From Dermacentor variabilis (taxonomy: Eukaryota; Arthropoda; Arachnida; Ixodida; Ixodidae): DNA of 64,000 nt. Made by a program: the position numbers and the translations under genes. Below the pieces are notes generated by a model that saw only the letters and a list, made by a program, of their open reading frames with translations, made no database searches and was not told the DNA's origin. The stretch lies in assembly GCF_050947875.1 (NCBI RefSeq), contig NC_134574.1, positions 149,328,434-149,392,433 on the forward strand, written 5' to 3'. Shown here piece after piece: positions 10,291 to 22,439 of the stretch (within the stretch, counting starts at the first letter, position 1; every line of letters begins with the position of its first letter).

Positions 10291-13200
10291 CCACCGCGAG
10301 TCAGCCCGGCATCGCTTTATCCTCGGCATCGGCCCACGTAGGGGAAGTCCTTAACGTCTGCGTCACCTCCACCACGAGTCCATCCGGCATCGCATTATCC
10401 TCGGCATTGGCCCACGTAGGGGGAGTCCTTAACGTCTGCGTCACCTCCACCACGAGTCCGTCCGGCATCGCATTATCCTCGGCATCGGCCCACGTAGGGG
10501 GAGTCCTTAACGTCTGCGTCACCTCCACCGCGAGTCGGCCCGGCATCGCAATATCCTCGGCATCGGCCCACGTAGGGGGAGTCCTTAACGTCTGCATCAC
10601 CTCCACCACGAGTCCGTCCGGCATCGCATTATCCTCGGCATCGGCCCACGTAGGGGGAGTCCTTAACGTCTGCGTCACTTCCACCGCGAGTCAGCCCGGC
10701 ATCGCATTATCCTCGGCATCGGCCCACGTAGGGGAAGTCCTTAACGTCTGCGTCACCTCCACCACGAGTCCATCCGGCATCGCATTATCCTCGGCATCGG
10801 CCCACGTAGGGGGAGTCCTTAACGTCTGCGTCACCTCCACCACGAGTCCGTCCGGCATCGCATTATCCTCGGCATCGGCCCACGTAGGGGGAGTCCTTAA
10901 CGTCTGCGTCACCTCCACCACGAGTCAGCCCGGCATCGCATTATCCTCGGCATCGGCCCACGTAGGGGGAGTCCTTAACGTGTGCGTCACCTCCACCGCG
11001 AGTCGGCCCGGCATCGCAATATCCTCGGCATCGGCCCACGTAGGGGGAGTCCTTAACGTCTGCGTCACCTCCACCACGAGTCCGTCCGGCATCGCATTAT
11101 CCTCGGCATCGGCCCACGTAGGGGGAGTCCTTAACGTCTGCGTCACTTCCACCGCGAGTCAGCCCGGCATCGCATTATCCTCGGCATCGGCCCACGTAGG
11201 GGAAGTCCTTAACATCTGCGTCACCTCCACCACGAGTCCATCCGGCATCGCATTATCCTCGGCATCGGCCCACGTAGGGGGAGTCCATAACGTCTGCGTC
11301 ACCTCCACCACGAGTCCGTCCGGCATCGCATTATCCTCGGCATCGGCCCACGTAGGGGGAGTCCTTAACGTCTGCGTCACCTCCACCGCGAGTCGGCCCG
11401 GCATCGCAATATCCTCGGCATCGGCCCACGTAGGGGGAGTCCTTAATGTCTGCGTCACCTCCACCACGAGTCCGTCCGGCATCGCAATATCCTCGGCATC
11501 GGCCCACGTAGGGGGAGTCCTTAACGTCTGCGTCACCTTCACCGCGAGTCGGCCCGGCATCGCAATATCCTCGGCATCGGCCCACGTAGGGGGAGTCCTT
11601 AACGTCTGCGTCACCTCCACCACGAGTCCGTCCGGCATCGCATTATCCTCGGCATCGGCCCACGTAGGGGGAGTCCTTAACGTCTGCGTCACTTCCACCG
11701 CGAGTCAGCCCGGCATCGCATTATCCTCGGCATCGGCCCACGTAGGGGAAGTCCTTAACGTCTGCGTCACCTCCACCACGAGTCCATCCGGCATCGCATT
11801 ATCCTCGGCATCGGCCCACGTAGGGGGAGTCCTTAACGTCTGCGTCACCTCCACCACGAGTCCGTCCGGCATCGCATTATCCTCGGCATCGGCCCACGTA
11901 GGGGGAGTCCTTAACGTCTGCGTCACCTCCACCGCGAGTCGGCCCGGCATCGCAATATCCTCGGCATCGGCCCACGTAGGGGGAGTCCTTAACGTCTGCG
12001 TCACCTCCACCACGAGTCCGTCCGGCATCGCATTATCCTCGGCATCGGCCCACGTAGGGGGAGTCCTTAACGTCTGCGTCACCTTCACCGCGAGTCGGCC
12101 CGGCATCGCAATATCCTCGGCATCGGCCCACGTAGGGGGAGTCCTTAACGTCTGCGTCACCTCCACCACGAGTCCGTCCGGCATCGCATTATCCTCGGCA
12201 TCGGCCCACGTAGGGGGAGTCCTTAACGTCTGCGTCACTTCCACCGCGAGTCAGCCCGGCATCGCATTATCCTCGGCATCGGCCCACGTAGGGGAAGTCC
12301 TTAACGTCTGCGTCACCTCCACCACGAGTCCATCCGGCATCGCATTATCCTCGGCATCGGCCCACGTAGGGGGAGTCCTTAACGTCTGCGTCACCTCCAC
12401 CACGAGTCCGTCCGGCATCGCATTATCCTCGGCATCGGCCCACGTAGGGGGAGTCCTTAACGTCTGCTTCACCTCCACCGCGAGTCGGCCCGGCATCGCA
12501 ATATCCTCGGCATCGGCCCACGTAGGGGGAGTCCTTAACGTCTGCGTCACCTCCACCACGAGTCCGTCCGGCATCGCATTATCCTCGGCATCGGCCCACG
12601 TAGGGGGAGTCCTTAACGTCTGCGTCACTTCCACCGCGAGTCAGCCCGGCATCGCATTATCCTCGGCATCGGCCCACGTAGGGGAAGTCCTTAACGTCTG
12701 CGTCACCTCCACCACGAGTCCATCCGGCATCGCATTATCCTCGGCATCGGCCCACGTAGGGGGAGTCCTTAACGTCTGCGTCACCTCCACCACGAGTCCG
12801 TCAGGCATCGCATTATCCTCGGCATCGGCCCACGTAGGGGGAGTCCTTAACGTCTGCGTCACCTCCACCGCGAGTCGGCCCGGCATCGCAATATCCTAGG
12901 CATCGGCCCACGTAGGGGGAGTCCTTAACGTCTGCGTCACCTCCACCACGAGTCCGTCCGGCATCGCATTATCCTCGGCATCGGCCCACGTAGGGGGAGT
13001 CCTTAACGTCTGCGTCACTTCCACCGCGAGTCAGCCCGGCATCGCATTATCCTCGGCATCGGCCCACGTAGGGGAAGTCCTTAACGTCTGCGTCACCTCT
13101 ACCACGAGTCCATCCGGCATCGCATTATCCTCGGCATCGGCCCACGTAGGGGGAGTCCTTAACGTCTGCGTCACCTCCACCACGGGTCCGTCCGGCATCG

Positions 13201-13455
13201 CATTATCCTCGGCATCGGCCCACGTAGGGGGAGTCCTTAACGTCTGCGTCACCTCCACCACGAGTCCGTCCGGCATCGCATCATCCTCGGCATCGGCCCA
13301 CGTAGGGGGAGTCCTTAACGTCGGCGTCACCTCCACCACGAGTCAGCCCGGCATCGCATTATCCTCGGCATCGGCCCACGTAGAGGGAGTCCTTAACGTC
13401 GGCGTCACCTCCACCACGAGTCAGCCCGGCATCGCATTATCCTCGGCATCGGCCC

Positions 13456-15180
13456 ACGTATGGCAGTGCTTAACATCTGCGTCACCTCCACCGCGAGTCA
13501 GCCCGGCATCGCATTATCCTCGGCATCGGCCCACGTAGGGGGAGTCCTTAACGTCTGCGTCACCTCCACCACGAGTCCGTCCGGCATCGCATTATCCTCG
13601 GCATCGGCCCACGTAGGGGGAGTCCTTAACGTCTGCGTCACCTCCACCACGAGTCCGTCCGGCATCGCATTATCCTCGGCATCGGCTCACGTAGGGAGAG
13701 TCCTTAACGTCTGCGTCACCTCCACCACGAGTCCGTCCGGCATCGCATTATCCTCGGCATCGGCCCACGTAGGGGGAGTCCTCAACGTCGGCGTCACCTC
13801 CACCACGAGTCAGCCCGGCATCGCATTAACCTCGGCATCGGCCCACGTATGGCAGTGCATAACATCTGCGTAACCTCCACCACGAGTCAGCCCGGCATCG
13901 CATTATCCTCGGCATCGGCCCACGTATGGCAGTGCTTAACATCTGCGTCACCTCCACCGCGAGTCAGCCCGGCATCGCATTATCCTCGGCATCGGCCCAC
14001 GTAGGGGGAGTCCTTAACGTCTGCGTCACCTCCACCACGAGTCCGTCCGGCATCGCATTATCCTCGGCATCGGCCCACGTAGGGGGAGTCCTTAACGTCT
14101 GCGTCACCTCCACCACGAGTCCGTCCGGCATCGCATTATCCTCGGCATCGGCTCACGTAGGGGGAGTCCTTAACGTCTGCGTCACCTCCACCACGAGTCC
14201 GTCCGGCATCGCATTATCCTCGGCATCGGCCCACGTAGGGGGAGTCCTCAACGTCGGCGTCACCTCCACCACGAGTCAGCCCGGCATCGCATTAACCTCG
14301 GCATCGGCCCACGTATGGCAGTGCTTAACATCTGCGTCACCTCCACCGCGAGTCGGCCCGGCATCGCAATATCCTCGGCATCGGCCCACGTAGGGGGAGT
14401 CCTTAACGTCTGCGTCACCTCCACCACGAGTCCGTCCGGCATCGCATTATCCTCGGCATCGGCCCACGTAGGGGGAGTCCTTAACGTCTGCGTCACCTCC
14501 ACCACGAGTCCGTCCGGCTACGCATTATCCTCGGCATCGGCCACGTAGGGGGAGTCCTTAACGTCTGCGTCACCTCCACCACGAGTCCGTCCGGCATCGC
14601 ATTATCCTCGGCATCGGCCCACGTAGGGGGAGTCCTTAACGTCGGCGTCACCTCCACCACGAGTCAGCCCGGCATCGCATTATCCTCGGCATCGGCCCAC
14701 GTAGAGGGAGTCCTTAACGTCGGCGTCACCTCCACCACGAGTCAGCCCGGCATCGCATTATCCTCGGCATCGGCCCACGTATGGCAGTGCTTAACATCTG
14801 CGTCACCTCCACCGCGAGTCAGCCCGGCATCGCATTATCCTCGGCATCGGCCCACGTAGGGGGAGACCTTAACGTCTGCGTCACCTCCACCACGAGTCCG
14901 TCCGGCATCGCATTATCCTCGGCATCGGCCCACGTAGGGGGAGTCCTTAACGTCTGCGTCACCTCCACCACGAGTCCGTCCGGCATCGCATTATCCTCGG
15001 CATCGGCTCACGTAGGGGGAGTCCTTAACGTCTGCGTCACCTCCACCACGAGTCCGTCCGGCATCGCATTATCCTCGGCATCGGCCCACGTAGGGGGAGT
15101 CCTCAACGTCGGCGTCACCTCCACCACGAGTCAGCCCGGCATCGCATTAACCTCGGCATCGGCCCACGTATAGCAGTGCT
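13456..15180 (+). repeat. Variant sub-array with tatggcagtgcttaacatc units, copy 1
   Basis: Units here carry gtatggcagtgcttaacatc in place of gtagggggagtccttaacgtc (13456, 13922, 14311, 14777; related forms at 13847 and 15166). Others carry gtcggcgtcacc or gcattaacctc. The spacing of the marked units alternates between about 466 and 389 bp. These variants are closer to the diverged units in the 45.7-kb copy (tatggggagtgcttaacg), so they may keep ancestral features. Confidence 0.8.
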
Positions 15181-18100
15181 TAACATCTGCGTCACCTCCA
15201 CCGCGAGTCGGCCCGGCATCGCAATATCCTCGGCATCGGCCCACGTAGGGGGAGTCCTTAACGTCTGCGTCACCTCCACCACGAGTCCGTCCGGCATCGC
15301 ATTATCCTCGGCATCGGCCCACGTAGGGGGAGTCCTTAACGTTTGCGTCACTTCCACCGCGAGTCAGCCCGGCATCGCATTATCCTCGGCATCGGCCCAC
15401 ATAGGGGGAGTCCTTAACGTCTGCGTCACTTCCACCGCGAGTCAGCCCGGCATCGCAATATCCTCGGCATCGGCCCACGTAGGGGGAGTCCTTAACGTCT
15501 GCGTCACCTCCACCAAGAGTCAGCCCGGCATCGCATTATCCTCGGCATCGGCCCACGTAGGGGGAGTCCTTAACGTCTGCGTCACCTCCACCGCGAGTCG
15601 GCCCGGCATCGCAATATCCTCGGCATCGGCCCACGTAGGGGGAGTCCTTAACGTCTGCGTCACCTCCACCACGAGTCCGTCCGGCATCGCACTATCCTCG
15701 GCATCGGCCCACGTAGGGGGAGTCCTTAACGTCTGCGTCACTTCCACCGCGAGTCAGCCCGGCATCGCATTATCCTCGGCATCGGCCCACGTAGGGGAAG
15801 TCCTTAACGTCTGCGTCACCTCCACCACGAGTCCATCCGGCATCGCATTATACTCGGCATCGGCCCACGTAGGGGGAGTCCTTAACGTCTGCGTCACCTC
15901 CACCACGAGTCCGTCCGGCATCGCATTATCCTCGGCATCGGCCCACGTAGGGGGAGTCCTTAACGTCTGCGTCACCTCCACCGCGAGTCGGCCCGGCATC
16001 GCAATATCCTCGGCATCGGCCCACGTAGGGGGAGTCCTTAACGTCTGTGTCACCTCCACCACGAGTCCGTCCGGCATCGCATTATCCTCGGCATCGGCCC
16101 ACGTAGGGGGTGTCCTTAACGTCTGCGTCACCTTCACCGCGAGTCGGCCCGGCATCGCAATATCCTCGGCATCGGCCCACGTAGGGGGAGTCCTTAACGT
16201 CTGCGTCACCTCCACCACGAGTCCGTCCGGCATCGCATTATCCTCGGCATCGGCCCACGTAGGGGGAGTCCTTAACGTCTGCGTCACCTTCACCGCGAAT
16301 CGGCCCGGCATCGCAATATCCTCGGCATCGGCCCACGTAGGGGGAGTCCTTAACGTCTGCGTCACCTCCACCACGAGTCCGTCCGGCATCGCATTATCCT
16401 CGGCATCGGCCCACGTAGGGGGAGTCCTTAACGTCTGCGTCACTTCCACCGCGAGTCAGCCCGGCATCGCTTTATCCTCGGCATCGGCCCACGTAGGGGA
16501 AGTCCTTAACGTCTGCGTCACCTCCACCACGAGTCCATCCGGCATCGCATTATCCTCGGCATCGACCCACGTAGGGGGAGTCCTTAACGTCTGTGTCACC
16601 TCCACCACGAGTCCGTCCGGCATCGCATTATCCTCGGCATCGGCCCACGTAGGGGGAGTCCTTAACGTCTGCGTCACCTCCACCGCGAGTCGGCCCGGCA
16701 TCGCAATATCCTCGGCATCGGCCCACGTAGGGGGAGTCCTTAACGTCTGCGTCACCTCCACCACGAGTCCGTCCGGCATCGCATTATCCTCGGCATCGGC
16801 CCACGTAGGGGGAGTCCTTAACGTCTGCGTCACTTCCACCGCGAGTCAGCCCGGCATCGCATTATCCTCGGCATCGGCCCACGTAGGGGAAGTCCTTAAC
16901 GTCTGCGTCACCTCCACCACGAGTCCATCCGGCATCGCATTATCCTCGGCATCGGCCCACGTAGGGGGAGTCCTTAACGTCTGCGTCACCTCCACCACGA
17001 GTCCGTCCGGCATCGCATTATCCTCGGCATCGGCCCACGTAGGGGGAGTCCTTAACGTCTGCGTCACCTCCACCGCGAGTCGGCCCGGCATCGCAATATC
17101 CTCGGCATCGGCCCACGTAGGGGGAGTCCTTAACGTCTGCGTCACCTCCACCACGAGTCAGCCCGGCATCGCATTATCCTCGGCATCGGCCCACGTAGGG
17201 GGAGTCCTTAACGTCTGCGACACCTCCACCGCGAGTCGGCCCGGCATCGCAATATCCTCGGCATCGGCCCACGTAGGGGGAGTCCTTAACGTCTGCGTCA
17301 CCTCCACCACGAGTCCGTCCGGCATCGCATTATCCTCGGCATCGGCCCACGTAGGGGGAGTCCTTAACGTCTGCGTCACTTCCACCGCGAGTCAGCCCGG
17401 CATCGCATTATCCTCGGCATCGGCCCACGTAGGGGAAGTCCTTAACGTCTGCGTCACCTCCACCACGAGTCCATCCGGCATCGCATTATCCTCGGCATCG
17501 GCCCACGTAGGGGGAGTCCTTAACGTCTGCGTCACCTCCAAGACGAGTCCGTCCGGCATCGCATTATCCTCGGCATCGTCCCACGTAGGGGGAGTCCTTA
17601 ACGTCTGCGTCACCTCCACCGCGAGTCGGCCCGGCATCGCAATATCCTCGGCATCGGCCCACGTAGGGGGAGTCCTTAACGTCTGCGTCACCTCCACCAC
17701 GAGTCCGTCCGGCATCGCATTATCCTCGGCATCGGCCCACGTAGGGGAGTCCTTAACGTCTGCGTCACCTTCACCGCGAGTCGGCCCGGCATCGCAATAT
17801 CCTCGGCATCGGCCCACGTAGGGGGAGTCCTTAACGTCTGCGTCACCTCCACCACGAGTCCGTCCGGCATCGCATTATCCTCGGCATCGGCCCACGTAGG
17901 GGGAGTCCTTAACGTCTGCGTCACTTCCACCGCGAGTCAGCCCAGCATCGCATTATCCTCGGCATCGGCCCACGTAGGGGAAGTCCTTAACGTCTGCGTC
18001 ACCTCCACCACGAGTCCATCCGGCATCGCATTATCCTCGGCATCGGCCCACGTAGGGGGAGTTCTTAACGTCTGCGTCACCTCCACCACGAGTCCGTCCG

Positions 18101-19080
18101 GCATCGCATTATCCTCGGCATCGGCCCACGTAGGGGGAGTCCTTAACGTCTGCGTCACCTCCACCGCGAGTCGGCCCGGCATCGCAATATCCTCGGCATC
18201 GGCCCACGTAGGGGGAGTCCTTAACGTCTGCGTCACCTCCACCACGAGTCCGTCCGGCATCGCATTATCCTCGGCATCGGCCCACGTAGGGGGAGTCCTT
18301 AACGTCTGCGTCACCTTCACCGCGAGTCGGCCCGGCATCGCAATATCCTCGGCATCGGCCCACGTAGGGGGAGTCCTTAACGTCTGCGTCACCTCCACCA
18401 CGAGTCCGTCCGGCATCGCATTATCCTCGGCATCGGCCCACGTAGGGGGAGTCCTTAACGTCTGCGTCACTTCCACCGCGAGTCAGCCCTGCATCGCATT
18501 ATCCTCGGCATCGGCCCACGTAGGGGGAGTCCTTAACGTCTGCGTCACCTCCACCGCGAGTCGGCCCGGCATCGCAATATCCTCGGCATCGGCCCAAGTA
18601 GGGGGAGTCCTTAACGTCTGCGTCACCTCCACCACGAGTCCGTCCGGCATCGCATTATCCTCGGCATCGGCCCACGTAGGGGGAGTCCTTAACGTCTGCG
18701 TCACTTCCACCGCGAGTCAGCCCGGCATCGCATTATCCTCGGCATCGGCCCACGTAGGGGAAGTCCTTAACGTCTGCGTCACCTCCACCACGAGTCCATC
18801 CGGCATCGGCCCACGTAGGGGGAGTCCTTAACGTCTGCGTCACCTCCACCACGAGTCCGTCAGGCATCGCATTATCCTCGGCATCGGCCCACGTAGGGGG
18901 AGTCCTTAACGTCTGCGTCACCTCCACCGCGAGTCGGCCCGGCATCGCAATATCCTCGGCATCGGCCCACGTAGGGGGAGTCCTTAACGTCTGCGTCACC
19001 TCCACCACGAGTCCGTCCGGCATCGCATTATCCTCGGCATCGGCCCACGTAGGGGGAGTCCTTAACGTCTGCGTCACTTC

Positions 19081-20540
19081 CACCGCGAGTCAGCCCGGCA
19101 TCGCATTATCCTCGGCATCGGCCCACGTAGGGGAAGTCCTTAACGTCTGCGTCACCTCTACCACGAGTCCATCCGGCATCGCATTATCCTCGGCATCGGC
19201 CCACGTAGGGGGAGTCCTTAACGTCTGCGTCACCTCCACCACGAGTCCGTCCGGCATCGCATTATCCTCGGCATCGGCCCACGTAGGGGGAGTCCTTAAC
19301 ATCTGCGTCACCTCCACCACGAGTCCGTCCGGCATCGCATTATCCTCGGCATCGGCCCACGTAGGGGGAGTCCTTAACGTCGGCGTCACCTCCACCACGA
19401 GTCAGCCCGGCATCGCATTATCCTCGGCATCGGCCCACGTAGAGGGAGTCCTTAACGTCGGCGTCACCTCCACCACGAGTCAGCCCGGCATCGCATTATC
19501 CTCGGCATCGGGCCACGTATGGCAGTGCTTAACATCTGCGTCACCTCCACCGCGAGTCAGCCCGGCATCGCATTATCCTCGGCATCGGCCCACGTAGGGG
19601 GAGTCCTTAACGTCTGCGTCACCTCCACCACGAGTCCGTCCGGCATCGCATTATCCTCGGCATCGGCCCACGTAGGGGGAGTCCTTAACGTCTGCGTCAC
19701 CTCCACCACGAGTCCGTCCGGCATCGCATTATCCTCGGCATCGGCTCACGTAGGGGGAGTCCTTAACGTCTGCGTCACCTCCACCACGAGTCCGTCCGGC
19801 ATCGCATTATCCTCGGCATCGGCCCACGTAGGGGGAGTCCTCAACGTCGGCGTCACCTCCACCACGAGTCAGCCCGGCATCGCATTAACCTCGGCATCGG
19901 CCCACGTATGGCAGTGCTTAACATCTGCGTCACCTCCACCGCGAGTCGGCCCGGCATCGCAATATCCTCGGCATCGGCCCACGTAGGGGGAGTCCTTAAC
20001 GTCTGCGTCACCTCCACCACGAGTCCGTCCGGCATCGCATTATCCTCGGCATCGGCCCACGTAGGGGGAGTCCTTAACGTCTGCGTCACTTCCACCGCGA
20101 GTCAGCCCGGCATCGCATTATCCTCGGCATCGGCCCACGTAGGGGGAGTCCTTAACGTCTGCGTCACTTCCACCGCGAGTCAGCCCGGCATCGCATTATC
20201 CTCGGCATCGGCCCACGTAGGGGGAGTCCTTAACGTCTGCGTCACCTCCACCACGAGTCCGTCCGGCATCGCATTATCCTCGGCATCGGCCCACGTAGGG
20301 GGAGTCCTTAACGTCTGCGTCACCTCCACCACGAGTCCGTCCGGCATCGCATTATCCTCGGCATCGGCCCACGTAGGGGGAGTCCTTAACGTCGGCGTCA
20401 CCTCCACCACGAGTCAGCCCGGCATCGCATTATCCTCGGCATCGGCCCACGTATGGCAGTGCTTAACATCTGCGTCACCTCCACCGCGAGTCGGCCCGGC
20501 ATCGCAATATCCTCGGCATCGGCCCATGTAGGGGGAGTCC
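19081..20540 (+). repeat. Variant sub-array, copy 2 (segmental duplicate)
   Basis: The block with a ctctaccacgagtccatcc unit, then gtagagggag, then tatggcagtgcttaac appears at 13098, 13381 and 13456 and again at 19156, 19440 and 19515. The 155-codon open frame starting at 13926 and the one at 19519 translate identically. This is a multi-unit segment duplicated about 5.6-6.1 kb away within the same array. Confidence 0.75.
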
Positions 20541-20702
20541 TTAACGTCGGCGTCACCTCCACCACGAGTCGGTCCGGCATCGCATTATCCTCGGCATCGG
20601 CCCACGTAGGGGGAGTCCTTAACGTCTGCGTCACCTCCGCCGCGGGTCGGCCTGGCATTGCACTATCTCCGGGACCGGCCCACATATGGGGAGTGTTTTG
20701 CT

Positions 20703-20754
20703 TACGGCACGAAAATTTCCTTGGACGGTAGAGGCATACAGCTTCGCCGTAAAA
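20703..20754 (+). mobile_element. Right arm of the array-carrying dispersed element
   Basis: acgaaaatttccttggacgg, then tagaggcatacagcttcgcc, then gtaaaa matches in reverse complement 45679-45735 (ttttacagcaaagctgtata, then actctaccatccaaggaaat, then tttcgt). A small hairpin at the outer edge (tacagc...gctgta in the second copy, tayrgc-type here with one wobble pair) is kept in both. Confidence 0.8.
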
Positions 20755-21084
20755 ACACACAAGCAGTATGTCTGCGTATTCTTGTTTTACTTCGCGCCGA
20801 AGCCAGAGAAATGTATTTACATTTTGTCTGCTTCTTCCCACGTCGTGCTGTCGCGCGCGCAGGCAACGAAGGTACGTAATTTTCTACCGTGTTCCAGCGC
20901 ACGATCATGCTCTATGAAGCACTTGCGACCGCCTTAGTATTCGCATAGGAATGACTTATACCCCTAGTCAGGTGTTCTCGTGCACAGCGCGCAAACTCGT
21001 GTGTTGCGCGAAACGAGACAAATGCAACAGCTCGCGCGCGACGCCGTAAGCGTAAGTGCGCCACGCAGCAAGAAAGCGAGGACA
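20755..21084. other. No gene recognised
   Basis: Unique sequence to the right of the array. Short overlapping open frames only. No family recognised. Confidence 0.4.
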
Positions 21085-21793
21085 AAAAATGTTGGCTCTC
21101 CCGTAATCGAGAGCAGATGTAAGTGTGAACTGACTACCGGCAAAGCAGATTGGTTTGAGATGATACTAGCCACAATCTTAAAATGGGTGTAGTGCATATT
21201 CGCAACGGCGCTCCCCACTTCATCACACCGCACGCCGCCATACTGTGCACTGCATGGCCCACATAGACGGTAGAGTTTTCTGTCACAGACAGCACTTCGC
21301 TACAACTCTCGTCTCGGCCAAACAGCCATCTGCGGTGCGCCGGACGCTACCGGTTTGGACGCTGCCGGACACCACCGACGCTGCTGGCGCGCCGGACGCG
21401 CCGACCACCTCACGGACGGCTGGCGTTGAAAAGAGCACAGTCAGCTCTGTCTCAGTGCCAAGACATGACAATCAAGTGTACAGTATAGTGTACTGTATCT
21501 GCCTTTTGAGCGTCGCTATTGGAAATGACAATTACAACTAAAGCGTACTAAGAAGTTACACCTTGAGTGATATTGTGAACAAACATTTGGGAGAACACGG
21601 AAGCAATACTTCTTGCAACTTGTTCGAAGTAACTAGCGTATGTGATTCGGTCTTCACTGGTTTTCCGGATGATCTCGTTTTGTTCTCACGACTTGCGCGG
21701 GTATTCTCATTTGAATGTCCGGATAACGGCTCTGGCTTTTGGCTAAAAGACACATGAAGGTCGCCGACAACGGGAGCTAAACGCATTTCATGC
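21085..21793 (+). repeat. Dispersed repeat A, copy 1
   Basis: Aligns along its length with 53585-54225 in the same orientation. Shared landmarks in order are cccgtaatcgaragyagatg, gtgtagtgcatattcgc, gccatactgtgca, ctgtcacagacag, cacggacggctggcgttgaa, actgtatctgc, gttacascttgagtgata, ccggatgatctcgttt and gcatttcatgc. Overall similarity by eye is about three quarters. No ORF is conserved between the copies, and no terminal repeats or target-site duplications were found. Family unknown. Confidence 0.8.
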
Positions 21794-22439
21794 AAAAAAA
21801 TAAAGGCGGGGCCCGTGACGTATTCATCACGTGATCCTGAAGTTTAGGTGTGGCAGAACAGAATGAAGTAATTTCGCTTGCGTAGCTTAGACGGGGCAAG
21901 TGGAGAGAATGTCTCTCTTGGAAGCGGCCCTCGCCTGCTGAAATAATGAGTTCGCGGCACTGAAATATTTTTATCTCAGCTAATAATGAGCCGATTAAAA
22001 AATTCTTGCGGCAGAACACTCCCTGAGGGCACGTAACAACTTCCAGCGTATAACCGAAATTTGCTATAGGGCCTGGTGAGGGACCCCTTATTGCAAGTCT
22101 TGCACTGCATTACAATTTGGAAGGTGTATAATAGACAGTGGTTGGCAAATGACTTTATTTTTCGTTTGCTCCCTCAGACGTTGAAAAATTTGAACACCCT
22201 TTCTCCCCCTCCTCCTCAGCACAAGAACTTAGCCCCGCCCTCCCTTACCCTTACCTGCACGCTGAAAATGCTGTCATCAATATCTCACCTTCCGTTTTTT
22301 ACAACTTGAAATAAACCATTTGCTCGACCCGTGAGCTTAGTTTACAACGCTGACTGTCTTTCTCATTCCCATTGTCACAGCGTGCCACAATGCTTTACAT
22401 TTAGGCACTTGACCATAGGTCGGCAAAATAAACGGAGTT
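21794..22439. other. No gene recognised
   Basis: AT-rich sequence. It contains an aataaacc signal-like stretch near 22308 and a pyrimidine-rich run (ctttctccccctcctcc, 22199-22215). No gene supported. Confidence 0.4.

Larger units (their letters stand above)
7481..20702 (+). repeat. 13.2-kb tandem array of a 78-bp unit, about 169 copies
   Basis: The unit reads cctccaccrcgagtc, then a variable 5-base block, then ggcatcgcawtatcc, tcggcatcggcccacgtagg, gggagtccttaacgtctgcg, tca. It is 78 bp, carries about ten CpG dinucleotides, and contains the 7-mer ggcatcg twice. Sub-types differ at fixed sites: A (cgcgagtcggcc, gcaatatcc), B (cacgagtccgtcc, gcattatcc), C (cttccaccgcgagtcagcc with gtaggggaagtcc), D (as B but gtccatcc), E (A with cttcaccgcg) and F (cacgagtcagcc). 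Length is very uniform; single-base losses occur near 7612, 8168, 14539 and 17741, and one 17-base loss near 18808. Because 78 = 3 x 26 and the unit lacks stops in several frames, long open frames run through it on both strands. I do not regard them as genes. Confidence 0.98.

Noticed and set aside
10407..12899. 830-codon open frame in the array
   Set aside because: Product of a stop-free 78-bp unit; other frames and the opposite strand are equally open, and sub-type differences are not codon-aware.
15176..17821. 881-codon open frame in the array
   Set aside because: Same reason; the frame begins and ends at single-base indels in the array, not at gene-like boundaries.
7481..20702. CRISPR array
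   Set aside because: Units are contiguous 78-bp repeats without unique spacers, in a eukaryotic context with no cas genes.
7481..20702. CENP-B box or telomeric repeat in the array
   Set aside because: No ttcg....cggg-type CENP-B box and no ttagg runs are seen in the unit.
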